Assembly (NCBI RefSeq): GCF_001613505.1
Contig: NZ_BDCM01000002.1
Location: forward strand, 124,001-188,000
Length of the DNA stretch: 64,000 bases
Direction: 5' to 3'
Origin: Nocardia mikamii NBRC 108933
GTDB lineage: Bacteria; Actinomycetota; Actinomycetes; Mycobacteriales; Mycobacteriaceae
Under the pieces are notes generated by a model. The model was not told the origin of the DNA, searched no databases, and saw only the letters and a program-made list of their open reading frames with translations. Numbering within the stretch: the first letter of the stretch is position 1; every line of letters starts with the position of its first letter. The translations under genes and the position numbers were made by a program. This document shows positions 36,459 through 44,777 of this stretch, one piece after another.

Positions 36459-37904
36459 ATGGCGAAACGCCCGGTGACGGCGACCCTCGCCGTACTGGTG
36501 CTGGCGGTCGGTCTACTGGCCGGCTGCACCATGACCACCGGTGGGCACGCCGTATCCATCTACGACGACCCGTTCCAGGTCGCCGGACTGCCCACCACCA
36601 GCGGCCCCAGCGGTCCCCGGCAAGGTGTCCCCGATTCGGCGCTGACCGCGACCGGTGGCGACAAGAGCGCGGTGGACACGTTGGCGCTCAATGCCATCGA
36701 CGACATCCAAAGCTATTGGCGCGGTGAGTACCACAACGAATTCCAGGGCGACTTCACCCCCGTCACCAAGTTCTATTCCTGGAGCGCGAAGGCGCCGCGC
36801 TCACAGGAGGCGCAGTTCTGCAAGGACACGACCTATCACCTGGTCAACGCGGCGTACTGCCGGCTGGACAATTCCGTCGGCTGGGACCGGGGCGTCCTGC
36901 TGCCGATGATGCAGGACAGCTTCGGGAAGATGGCCGTGGTGATGGTGCTCGCGCACGAATACGGCCACGCCGTCCAGACGATGTCGCGCATCGTCACCGC
37001 CAAGGATCCGGTCATCGTGAAGGAGCAGCAGGCCGACTGTTTCGCCGGCGCGTTCATGCGTCACGTCGCCGAGGACAAGGCCGCGCATTTCACGATCAAC
37101 ACCTCCGACGGCCTCAACAACGTGCTGGCCGCGACGGTCGCGATCCGGGACGCCAATCCCGAGGATCCGGAATCGGTGCACGGCTCGGCCTTCGAGCGGG
37201 TGACCGCGGTGCAGATCGGTTTCACCGACGGCCCCAAGGGCTGCAAGGCGATCGACATGAAGGACATCGATCGCCGCCGCAAGAATCTGCCGCAGTCCTT
37301 CGGCGACGACGTCAATCGCGGCGAATTGGCCATCACCAAGGACAGTCTCAAGGAGTTGAGCAAGGCGATGGCGGCGATCATGCCGATCCCGTCCGAACCG
37401 ACCTACGACTATCACGGCGCCCTCATGCACTGCAGCAACGGCGCCGACACCGTGCCCGTCACCTACTGCCCCGCGACCAATACGATCGGCACCGACATTC
37501 CCGCCCTCGCGCAGCGCGGTGCGGCGAATACCGATGAACAGGACGGGTTTCCGACCCGCGTCGGCGGTGACTACAACGCCTACGTCGTGTTCGTCTCGCG
37601 TTACGCGCTCGCGGTGCAGCGCAACGCCCATCAGCAATTGACCGGGGCGAAGACCGGCCTGCGCGCCGCCTGCCTGTCGGGCGTGATCACCGCGAGGCTC
37701 GCCGATCCGCATCGCGACGCCGGCCAGGGCGATATCGCGCTGTCTCCGGGCGATCTCGACAAGGCGGTGTCGGGTCTGCTCAGCGATGGGCTGGCGGCCA
37801 GCGACGTCGAGGGTAAGACCGTGCCGAGCGGCTTCTCCCGGGTCGACGCGTTCCGGGCCGGTGTCCTGGGCACACAGGAGATCTGCGAGGCGCGCTACTC
37901 CTGA
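36459..37904 (+). CDS. Zinc metalloprotease-like lipoprotein
   Basis: 481 residues with signal peptide and lipobox LLAGC. The zinc motif HEYGH (in VMVLAHEYGHAVQT) and a downstream acidic ligand region EQQADCFAGAFMRH form the HExxH...E arrangement of neutral zinc metallopeptidases related to YpfJ. Two Cys pairs (FCKDTTYHLVNAAYC and MHCSNGADTVPVTYC) suggest disulfides outside the cell. ATG 36459 has a GGGGAG site. It diverges from the FHA-ABC transporter. Substrate unknown; the whole protein should sit on the outer face of the membrane. Confidence 0.85.
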   Translation: MAKRPVTATLAVLVLAVGLLAGCTMTTGGHAVSIYDDPFQVAGLPTTSGPSGPRQGVPDSALTATGGDKSAVDTLALNAIDDIQSYWRGEYHNEFQGDFTPVTKFYSWSAKAPRSQEAQFCKDTTYHLVNAAYCRLDNSVGWDRGVLLPMMQDSFGKMAVVMVLAHEYGHAVQTMSRIVTAKDPVIVKEQQADCFAGAFMRHVAEDKAAHFTINTSDGLNNVLAATVAIRDANPEDPESVHGSAFERVTAVQIGFTDGPKGCKAIDMKDIDRRRKNLPQSFGDDVNRGELAITKDSLKELSKAMAAIMPIPSEPTYDYHGALMHCSNGADTVPVTYCPATNTIGTDIPALAQRGAANTDEQDGFPTRVGGDYNAYVVFVSRYALAVQRNAHQQLTGAKTGLRAACLSGVITARLADPHRDAGQGDIALSPGDLDKAVSGLLSDGLAASDVEGKTVPSGFSRVDAFRAGVLGTQEICEARYS

Positions 37905-37910
37905 ACGCTC

Positions 37911-37973
37911 GGCCGACTCGGCCGAACGGCTCGCTCGGCTCAGCCGAACGGCTCGGCCGACTCAGCCGAACGG
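37911..37973. repeat. 22-base-period self-complementary repeat between convergent genes
   Basis: GCCGAACGG recurs at 37921, 37943 and 37965, exactly every 22 bases, each preceded by CTCG or CTCA. Every unit can fold on itself (for example CGGCCGACTCGGCCG and CGGCTCAGCCG). It spans the 57-base gap between the protease and the FHA gene and runs into the last codons of the latter. It probably terminates both transcripts. Confidence 0.65.
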
Positions 37974-39260
37974 CGGGGGCGCGGCGGGCTCCAACCGCAG
38001 TACGCGGTTGCCGAGTTGGATCTCCGAGCCCTGGGCCAGCACCATCGGCTGATTCGGTTGCAGCCGAATCCAATCGCGATATCCGGCCGGCCGGGCCCGG
38101 GTGCCGTTGGTGGAGCCGCGGTCCACCACGGTGATATCCCAGTTCGTCAGCCGGATCTCGGCGTGAGCCCGCGACATTCCGCCGGAGGAGTCCTCGATTT
38201 TGACCGGCACCAGACCGCGCTGGGCGGCCTCCGAGTTCTCCGGGTCCCGTCCGATCACCGCATCGGCCGCGAGCAGATAGGTCATCCCGTCGTCGAGGAC
38301 GAGCATGCCCAGCGGCGGCCGGACGACCTCGGCCGGTTGCTGGGTCTGGTCGACCGGCATCCCGCAGACCGTGCAGAACGCCGAGCGTGGATCGCTCGGA
38401 TGAGCACGGGCGCATTTGAATCCCATCACCCGCACCGTCAGCGAGGTCGCGCGGGCCGTCGCCTCCATCCGGCGTTCCAGTTCCGGATCGGGGCCGGGGG
38501 CGGGATTGGTACCGCGCAACCGGGTTTCGGCCAGACGCGGATCCTCCGCCGGTTCGGGACGTGATGTCCCTTGCCGCGCATCGACTTCCGGTGACCGGTC
38601 CGGCCGGGTCGGCGGTGGTGGCAGTTGGGGCTCGGGTCGCTGCGCGTCCAGTTGTGACGTGGGAGCGTCTTCGGCGCGATGGTGCGCACCCGCCGCGGGC
38701 CGGACGGCACGATCACGCGCGCGCGTCCGCTCACCGTCGAACCAGACCACCGCCCCCGCGGCGGCCGCCACGCCTTCCACCAATGAGCCGATACCGCGTT
38801 CGGGCAGTTCCGGAATCCGGCCGCGCTCGTCGTCGATGAACAACGCCGCGGCGCGGGCCGGCGGCTCGATGAAGCGGTCGACGGTGAAGGCGGCATCCAC
38901 GCCGCGGTAGTACTCGACACCCCGGGCGCCCGCGAGGACCGCGGTCACCGACCCGTGCAGGAAGATCGCCACCCCACCGGTATCCGAGCGCGAGAGAATA
39001 CCCAGGTCGACCGGGCTGCCCTCGACCTGTTCGGCCTCCCGCATCAGCCAGCGGGTGGCCTCGCGCGCGATGATCCGGCCGGGTCCTTGCGGGGCGTGCT
39101 CGGAGGCCTCGGACACCATCTGCGCCAATGCCTCGGCGGCCCGCATCGCCGGTGCGTCGGGGTGAACCCGGCCCCGACCACGATGTGCGACGACCACCAC
39201 AGCCCCCGCGACGCGCACGACGACATGGTTACCGGCGACAACCTCGACCTGCCGATCCAT
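37962..39260 (-). CDS. Zinc-ribbon/FHA protein with phosphatase-like N-terminal domain
   Basis: 432 residues. The C-terminal FHA domain (VIGRDPENSE, SRAHAEIRL, VDRGSTNGTRA) binds phosphothreonine. Before it, CARAHPSDPRSAFCTVCG looks like a short zinc ribbon. The N-terminal 170 residues (RVHPDAPAMRAAEALAQMVS, GSVTAVLAGARGVEYYRG, TVDRFIEPP) have the strand pattern of PP2C-type phosphatases, but the metal-binding aspartates are not evident, so a pseudophosphatase is possible. A disordered Pro/Arg linker joins the halves. ATG 39260 is preferred over a TTG one codon upstream. A likely reader of the kinase encoded at 44778. Confidence 0.75.
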   Translation of the reverse strand: MDRQVEVVAGNHVVVRVAGAVVVVAHRGRGRVHPDAPAMRAAEALAQMVSEASEHAPQGPGRIIAREATRWLMREAEQVEGSPVDLGILSRSDTGGVAIFLHGSVTAVLAGARGVEYYRGVDAAFTVDRFIEPPARAAALFIDDERGRIPELPERGIGSLVEGVAAAAGAVVWFDGERTRARDRAVRPAAGAHHRAEDAPTSQLDAQRPEPQLPPPPTRPDRSPEVDARQGTSRPEPAEDPRLAETRLRGTNPAPGPDPELERRMEATARATSLTVRVMGFKCARAHPSDPRSAFCTVCGMPVDQTQQPAEVVRPPLGMLVLDDGMTYLLAADAVIGRDPENSEAAQRGLVPVKIEDSSGGMSRAHAEIRLTNWDITVVDRGSTNGTRARPAGYRDWIRLQPNQPMVLAQGSEIQLGNRVLRLEPAAPPPFG

Positions 39261-39414
39261 CAACGGAATCGGCCTCCGAGCGATATCAGCGCAGCGGTCA
39301 CCACACGGACAAGGTTAAGGCAATCGTCGTCCATGAGTCCCCGCTGCCGGGTCCGGTCCGGTAATTTCGATGGCGGAGAACCGGGAGAGAGCACCGGGAG
39401 AAGGGGGGCGGTCC

Positions 39415-40613
39415 ATGGACCGAACGATTCGCAGATCTCTGGTTTTCACGTGCGCCGCACTGCTGGCCGTGCTGACCGGTTGCGGTGTGCAGGGCACCCC
39501 GACCGCGGCCGAGATCGATGTCCGCACGCTCGATGTCGGCCCGTATCCGGTCGACCGCCACAGCTATGACGCCACCGCGGGCGGCAAAGGTGCGCTCGCG
39601 GAGGGGATGCGGATGTCGCAGGCGGTGGTCCCAGCCGTCCGCATCGACCCGTCGCTGACGATCGGCGCCGGCGGACGCGTCGTCCCCGACAGCACCGATG
39701 CCACCCGACGCCTGCTGGCCGCGGTCTCCAAACCGGTGCTCGACCGCAACAAGATGGTTGTCGCCTACGTCGCGGCGGGTTCCGACAAACCCGGCTCGCT
39801 GGACAGCGCGGCCGCGGCGACCTCGGTCACCGATCTGGTGTTGCGCTTCCCGGACGAGTCCGCGGCCCGGCAGGCCGCGCGCGAACTGGAGGACGTCGAC
39901 TTCGGTGTCGCGCCCGACCTCAATCGCAAACTCGCACTGCCGAAATACTCGGACGCCTATATCCACTACCGTCCGGGGATTGCGACCATCGGCACCTTCA
40001 TGGCCACAAGCAGTTCGTGATCTCACTGTTCATCGAGCGGCCCCGGTCCGAGGAGGCCGATCTGCTGGCCTGGGTTCAGAAGACCCTCGACGCCGAGGTG
40101 CCGGCACTCGATCGCTTCCAGGCGACCGCGGCCGGCGGCCTCGACGCACTGCCGGTGGACCCGGACGGCCTGCTCGCGCGCGCCGTGGTGCGCGACCGCT
40201 CGAACCGCACGCCCGATGTCGATCGCTTCGCTGTCTATGCCGCACCGGCATTCGTCCATATCTCCTCCGACGAGGCCACGCGTCAGCGGCTCGTCGACGA
40301 CACCGGCATGGATGCCATCGCCGTCGCCGACAACAGCTCGGTGTTGCGCGTCCGCGACGCCGATGCCGGGGCACGCATGATCAAGGGGCTGATCGCCAGT
40401 TCGGGTGAGCAGTACGAGCCGGCCGATGCGCCCAAGACGGTGCCCGGGGCCAAATGCCTGACGCTCAACAGTTCGGGAGATCCACAGAAGGACAGCAGAT
40501 TCCGCTGTTATGTGCCCTACCGGCGATACGTGGAGGTCGTCAACGCCAACAGCCGTGACGATATCGATCAGCGGGTCGATGCGGCATATGCGTTGCTGGC
40601 CAACAGCTTCTGA
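39415..40613 (+). pseudogene. Paralogous lipoprotein (DUF7373-like), broken by one-base deletion
   Basis: First of five related lipoproteins. Signal peptide ends in VLTGC; then the family phrase AEIDVRTLDVGPYPVDRHSY. The frame closes at 40018-40020, but the homologous second half continues in another frame from CAC AAG CAG TTC (40005-40016). Restoring one C at 40003-40005 rebuilds TFMAHKQFVISLF, which aligns with SFLAHGPYVVSVL of the paralogue at 43454. The second half keeps the family end RFRCYVPYRRYVEVVNANS and ALLANSF. A GTG at 40017 overlaps the TGA, so the halves could still be made separately. A sequencing error is possible. Confidence 0.75.
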
Positions 40614-40689
40614 CCGGTCGCGGGTGGCGCGGAGGCGTCACCGTACTGGAGTACTATGCCGCGAGACCCAGCCTGGGAAGGGGGAGCTG

Positions 40690-42108
40690 ATGTCCACGGT
40701 CGATCTGATACTGACCGACAGCCGATTGTGGGCGCGCAGCGAATCGACCCATTGGGACGGCGCTCCCTCGGTGGTCCCGGCCAGCGACGGCACGAGTCTC
40801 GTGGTGGGAGAACCACTTCAACCGCCCTACCCCGCTGTCTCGGTAATACGGCTGGCCGCGGCCGACCGCATCGCCTTCGTCCCGATGCTGCCGACCGTCG
40901 CCGACGCCTTCGCCGCGATCTTCGGTGCCGTGCTGACGAATCTGCGGCTGCCCACCGCGTGTGGACGACTCACCGTGGTGAGCCCGTCGGAGTGGGGCAC
41001 GCGCCGCCGCGCCGCGCTCGAGGCCGGCGCCCGCCGTCTGGTCGGCGAGATCAGCGTCGAACCGCTGGCATTGCGGGTGGCCGGACTGTCCGCGAGCACC
41101 TCGCAGCAGCAGCGCATCGCGGTGGTGGAACTGAATTCGCTCACCACGACCGTCACCCTGACCGGCCGTTCGGGCACCGAGACCTGGATCGAGGCCTGCG
41201 AATACGAGCCGACGATCGGATCCGCGGACCTGGCCGAGGGGCGTGGCGTGGAGGCCGTCGTCGACGTCGTCGATCGTCTGCTCGGCGGCCGGAAGCCCAG
41301 CTATCTCGTGGTCGTCGGTGCCACCGAACCCGCGCTGCTCGACGCGATGCGCGCGGAATTGTCCCGGCGCTACGGTTTCGGTGTCGACCTGCGCGCGATG
41401 TCCGGCGTGGACCTGGTCCGGGGCGGGCCCGCGATGCCCGTCGCGGCCGAACCCGCGCAGTTCGCCCCGCAGACCCCGTGGGCCGGTTCCCTGCACGAGC
41501 ATGCGGCCGCGACCGCGCGGCCACCGAAGCGCCGCACTCCGCTGCTCATCGGCGCCGCTGTGGTCGCGGTGGTCGTCGCGGCGGTGGTGGCCGCCGTCGC
41601 GCTGACCCGTTCCGGCGGCGAGTCGCCGACAGCTCAACCCACCGCGGCTCGCCCCTCCGCCGTCGCGTCGCCGCCCGCGGCGCCCGCACAACCTGCCGAA
41701 ACCTTCGGACGGGTCGGCGCGGTGGTCCCGGCGGGCTGGCATATCACCAATCGCTCGGGTGCCCGGGTCGACATTTCCCCGAACAACGGTGCGCGCGAAC
41801 GCATTTCGCTGGTTCAGAAGGACCTTGCCCCGGGCTTCGGCGGCGAGGACGTCGCCGCCACGCTCGAAACCCAGATCGCCAAGCGCCCGGACGGCACCGT
41901 CGGGCCGCTGCAGCGCAATGTGATCTTCGGCGGGCGCCCGGGGATGTCCTACGAGGAAACTCCCGGTGACGGCACCACGGTGCGCTGGCAGGTTCTGGTG
42001 GATTCCGGCCTTCAGGTCAGCGTGGGATGCCAATACCCCACCGGCGACTGGCATCCCATCGCCGCGGTATGCGAGAAGTTCGTCGGCGATCTGCGCCCGG
42101 GGGCGTGA
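40690..42108 (+). CDS. Type VII secretion-associated protein, Rv3446c family
   Basis: 472 residues. The C-terminal domain (about 340-472, GAVVPAGWHITNRSGARVDI to the end FVGDLRP) is the Rv3446c-type T7SS-associated module, placed outside the membrane by a helix near residue 285 (LLIGAAVVAVVVAAVVAAVAL). The N-terminal cytosolic half follows the Hsp70/actin plan in degenerate form: RIAVVELNSLTTTVTLTGR like phosphate-2 and PSYLVVVGATEPALLDAM like the adenosine motif, without clear catalytic residues. In M. tuberculosis the homologue lies between esxU and eccC4; here it is 7 kb away from them and on the other strand. GGGAAGGGGG precedes the ATG at 40690. Confidence 0.82.
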   Translation: MSTVDLILTDSRLWARSESTHWDGAPSVVPASDGTSLVVGEPLQPPYPAVSVIRLAAADRIAFVPMLPTVADAFAAIFGAVLTNLRLPTACGRLTVVSPSEWGTRRRAALEAGARRLVGEISVEPLALRVAGLSASTSQQQRIAVVELNSLTTTVTLTGRSGTETWIEACEYEPTIGSADLAEGRGVEAVVDVVDRLLGGRKPSYLVVVGATEPALLDAMRAELSRRYGFGVDLRAMSGVDLVRGGPAMPVAAEPAQFAPQTPWAGSLHEHAAATARPPKRRTPLLIGAAVVAVVVAAVVAAVALTRSGGESPTAQPTAARPSAVASPPAAPAQPAETFGRVGAVVPAGWHITNRSGARVDISPNNGARERISLVQKDLAPGFGGEDVAATLETQIAKRPDGTVGPLQRNVIFGGRPGMSYEETPGDGTTVRWQVLVDSGLQVSVGCQYPTGDWHPIAAVCEKFVGDLRPGA

Positions 42109-42248
42109 CACCCGGCTCGGACCGATGCCCGCATACCGGGTGCCGCCGCCGGTGAGGGGCACCTCGTCGGAGACGGGTGCTATCTTCTTCGCAGCGTCGG
42201 CCGAACAGGCACCTGTGTTCACCGGCGTGGAGCCTGTGGGAGGGGACT

Positions 42249-43457
42249 ATGCGAAAATCCGTGCGCGTGCTGGCCGCTGCCGTGGCCGCGCTGACGCTGG
42301 CCGCGACGGGATGCGGCTCCGATCCGACTCCCGCTCCGGCCGCCGAGCCGACGGTCGATCTCAACGGTCTCGACGTGGGACCGTACGACGCCACGCCGCG
42401 CGATATGGGCAAACCCACCAATCCCGGTCAGGCCGCGTTCTACGAGGCGGAACGACTCGGCAGCACGATGCCGCTGCCGATGGATATCGACCCGGCCTTC
42501 ACCCACACCGGCAAACTCGACACCCTGGTCTTCCTCGATCCGAAGACGTCGGTGATGAAGGATTTCACCGACCTGAGCAACTTCGCCGAAGACGCCCCGG
42601 ACCTGATCAGCGGCTTCGCGTCCTACGGCCGCGACGACCCGGACAATCTGGGCAGCGAACTGGTCAACGCGGCCATGATCTTCCCGACCGAGCAGCGCGC
42701 GACCGAGGTCGCCGCGGCCCTGGAGCGGCGCGATTTCGGCCGCGATCCGCAGACCCAGGCGGTGGCGATCCCCAATTATCCACTGGCGCACGCACATTGG
42801 GTACCGACCAAACAGGCGATCAACAACTGGTATCCGGCGGGGCGGCTGGTCGTCTTCACCTCGGTCTACGACCAGGCGAAGAACTGGTTCAACAAGGTCG
42901 ATCTTCCGGCACTCGTTTCCCGCGTGCAGAAGAGTCTCGACACCGTCCTGCCCGCGCTCGCCACATTTCAGCCGACACCGCCGGACAAGTTGATGGACCA
43001 CCCGATCGACATCGACGGGATGCTCGGCCGGACCATGATCCGGCCGAAGGAGGCGACCGGCGAATGGCTCAACCCGCCCGGGGTCTACCTCGGACGCGCG
43101 GGGCTGCACTTCAGTAGCGATCCGGGCGAGTCCCGGGTGTGGTACGACCGCGACGGCGTCGACCGCTTCGCCGATTACGGCAACGAGGTGTATCGGGCCC
43201 GCGACACCGCGGCCGCCGCGGATGTCCGCGACGAACTGGGCGGAGCGGAGAAGCATTTCAAGCAGGCGGCGGCACCGAGGAACCTTCCGGTCGCGAAGTG
43301 CCGGGAATACAACGGCAAAGAGAAGTTGGCCGTCCGCTTCTACTGCTCGGTGTACTACGGCAGATATGCCTCGCTGGCCTGGGGTGAACAGCTACTGGAT
43401 GCGCAGCAACGCATTTCGGCCCAGTACACCATTCTGGTGAAGGCGGACCCGAAATGA
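42249..43457 (+). CDS. Paralogous lipoprotein, subfamily B (DUF7373-like)
   Basis: 402 residues with signal peptide ending ATGC. The family phrase is VDLNGLDVGPYDATPRDMG, followed by PMDIDPAFTHTGKLDTLVFL, and the shared end FYCSVYYGRYASLAWGEQL then DAQQRISAQYTIL. Two Cys near the end (KCREYNGKE and YCSVYYG) are conserved across the paralogues and probably pair. It is closest to the copy at 46457. Its stop overlaps the next lipoprotein start (ATGA). Outer-envelope location is clear; function is unknown. Confidence 0.75.
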   Translation: MRKSVRVLAAAVAALTLAATGCGSDPTPAPAAEPTVDLNGLDVGPYDATPRDMGKPTNPGQAAFYEAERLGSTMPLPMDIDPAFTHTGKLDTLVFLDPKTSVMKDFTDLSNFAEDAPDLISGFASYGRDDPDNLGSELVNAAMIFPTEQRATEVAAALERRDFGRDPQTQAVAIPNYPLAHAHWVPTKQAINNWYPAGRLVVFTSVYDQAKNWFNKVDLPALVSRVQKSLDTVLPALATFQPTPPDKLMDHPIDIDGMLGRTMIRPKEATGEWLNPPGVYLGRAGLHFSSDPGESRVWYDRDGVDRFADYGNEVYRARDTAAAADVRDELGGAEKHFKQAAAPRNLPVAKCREYNGKEKLAVRFYCSVYYGRYASLAWGEQLLDAQQRISAQYTILVKADPK

Positions 43458-44701
43458 TCACACGATTCGTCCGGGCGGCGGCCACCGCGGCCTGTCTCGC
43501 CGGGCTCCTGGGGGCGACCGGGTGCGGCGCGACCGTCGGCGGCTGGGCCGGCCCCTCGGAAATAGATGTCCGGAAACTCGACGTCGGCAACTACGACGTG
43601 CGGCCGCTCGATATCCACGTGGACTACCGGCCGGGCTTCGTCAACGCACCCGAGGCCGCCGGCATGCGCCTTGCCGAGTACGTGGTGACCGCGGATCAGA
43701 TCGACCCGGCGCTGACGAAACGCGAGAAGGCGGGCAGCTTCTCCGCCGGCGTCCTGCCCGATGCACTCGGCAAAGAGGACGAGATGGAGGCCGTCGCCAA
43801 ACGCGACCACATGGTGTACGGATTCTCGACCGCGGCCAGCGACAAGGACGCGGGCTGGGGTTTCTCCGGCTGGCCGAAACCCGAGAAGCCGTATTCCACC
43901 GTGCTCGCACTGTCGGTAATGCAGTTCAACGACGCCGCGAGCGCCACCCGGGCCGCCACCGATTTCTACAACACCGATTTCAACGCCTACAAAGACCAGA
44001 ACCAGTCGGTATCGCTTGCGAAATATCCTGACGCGCACGCACATTGGCTCCCCGGAACACCGTCGATCCGCTCCTTTCTCGCGCACGGCCCCTATGTGGT
44101 GTCTGTATTGGCCCTCACTCCTACCCCGAACCTGAACAGTCTCACCTCCCTCACCGAGAAGGCCCTGGACGTCGAATTCCCGCTGTTGGACCGGTTGCAG
44201 CCGATCTCCGACGAGGACACGGTCAAACTTCCCTGGGATCCGAATTACCTGCTCAGCCGTGCTCTCAACACCGGCCAGTCCGGTCGTCCGCAATACGGCG
44301 ACGACAACGGCGTATTCGGACCCCACGGGATCGTGCACTACCTGCCCGACCGCAAGGCCGCCGCACAGAGTGCCGCCGCGCTGAAGGCCGCCGAATTCGC
44401 CAAGACCTCCGACGCCCTGGTGCTGCGCGCCGGCGACGCCGCCTCGGCGAAGAAGGCCGTCACCGATCGCGTCACGTTCCAGGGCGGTGGCCCGGCCGTC
44501 GACGCGGTACCCCAGATCACGGATTCGGCGTGTGTGGAGAACGGTACGAAGAACGCCGATTTCGGCGGTCCCAAGCGGTATACCTGCATCGTCGCCTACC
44601 GCAATTACGTCGGCTATGTGACCTCGAATCAGCTGGTCGACGTCCATCAACGCGCGGCCGCGCAGTACGCCCTGTTCGCCAACAGCCAGTGGCAGCCGTG
44701 A
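43454..44701 (+). CDS. Paralogous lipoprotein, subfamily A (DUF7373-like)
   Basis: 415 residues, lipobox GATGC. Family phrases EIDVRKLDVGNYDVRPLDIH and AGMRLAEYVVTADQIDPALT; C-terminal YTCIVAYRNYVGYVTSNQLV with HQRAAAQYALFANS. The conserved Cys pair (SACVENGTK and YTCIVAY) is present. It is translationally coupled to the preceding copy and precedes the kinase gene by 76 bases. Closest to the copies at 39415 and 47707. Function unknown. Confidence 0.75.
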   Translation: MITRFVRAAATAACLAGLLGATGCGATVGGWAGPSEIDVRKLDVGNYDVRPLDIHVDYRPGFVNAPEAAGMRLAEYVVTADQIDPALTKREKAGSFSAGVLPDALGKEDEMEAVAKRDHMVYGFSTAASDKDAGWGFSGWPKPEKPYSTVLALSVMQFNDAASATRAATDFYNTDFNAYKDQNQSVSLAKYPDAHAHWLPGTPSIRSFLAHGPYVVSVLALTPTPNLNSLTSLTEKALDVEFPLLDRLQPISDEDTVKLPWDPNYLLSRALNTGQSGRPQYGDDNGVFGPHGIVHYLPDRKAAAQSAAALKAAEFAKTSDALVLRAGDAASAKKAVTDRVTFQGGGPAVDAVPQITDSACVENGTKNADFGGPKRYTCIVAYRNYVGYVTSNQLVDVHQRAAAQYALFANSQWQP

Positions 44702-44777
44702 CTCGACCGCTCACCTCGAAGTCCAGTAAGCTCCGCGACGATACGCGGCCCGCCGAACTACCAGGAGTTTGTTACAG

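Noticed and set aside
37911..37973. Possible CRISPR-like array
   Set aside because: The repeat period is 22 bases with no unique spacers and no cas genes; it is a simple tandem repeat.
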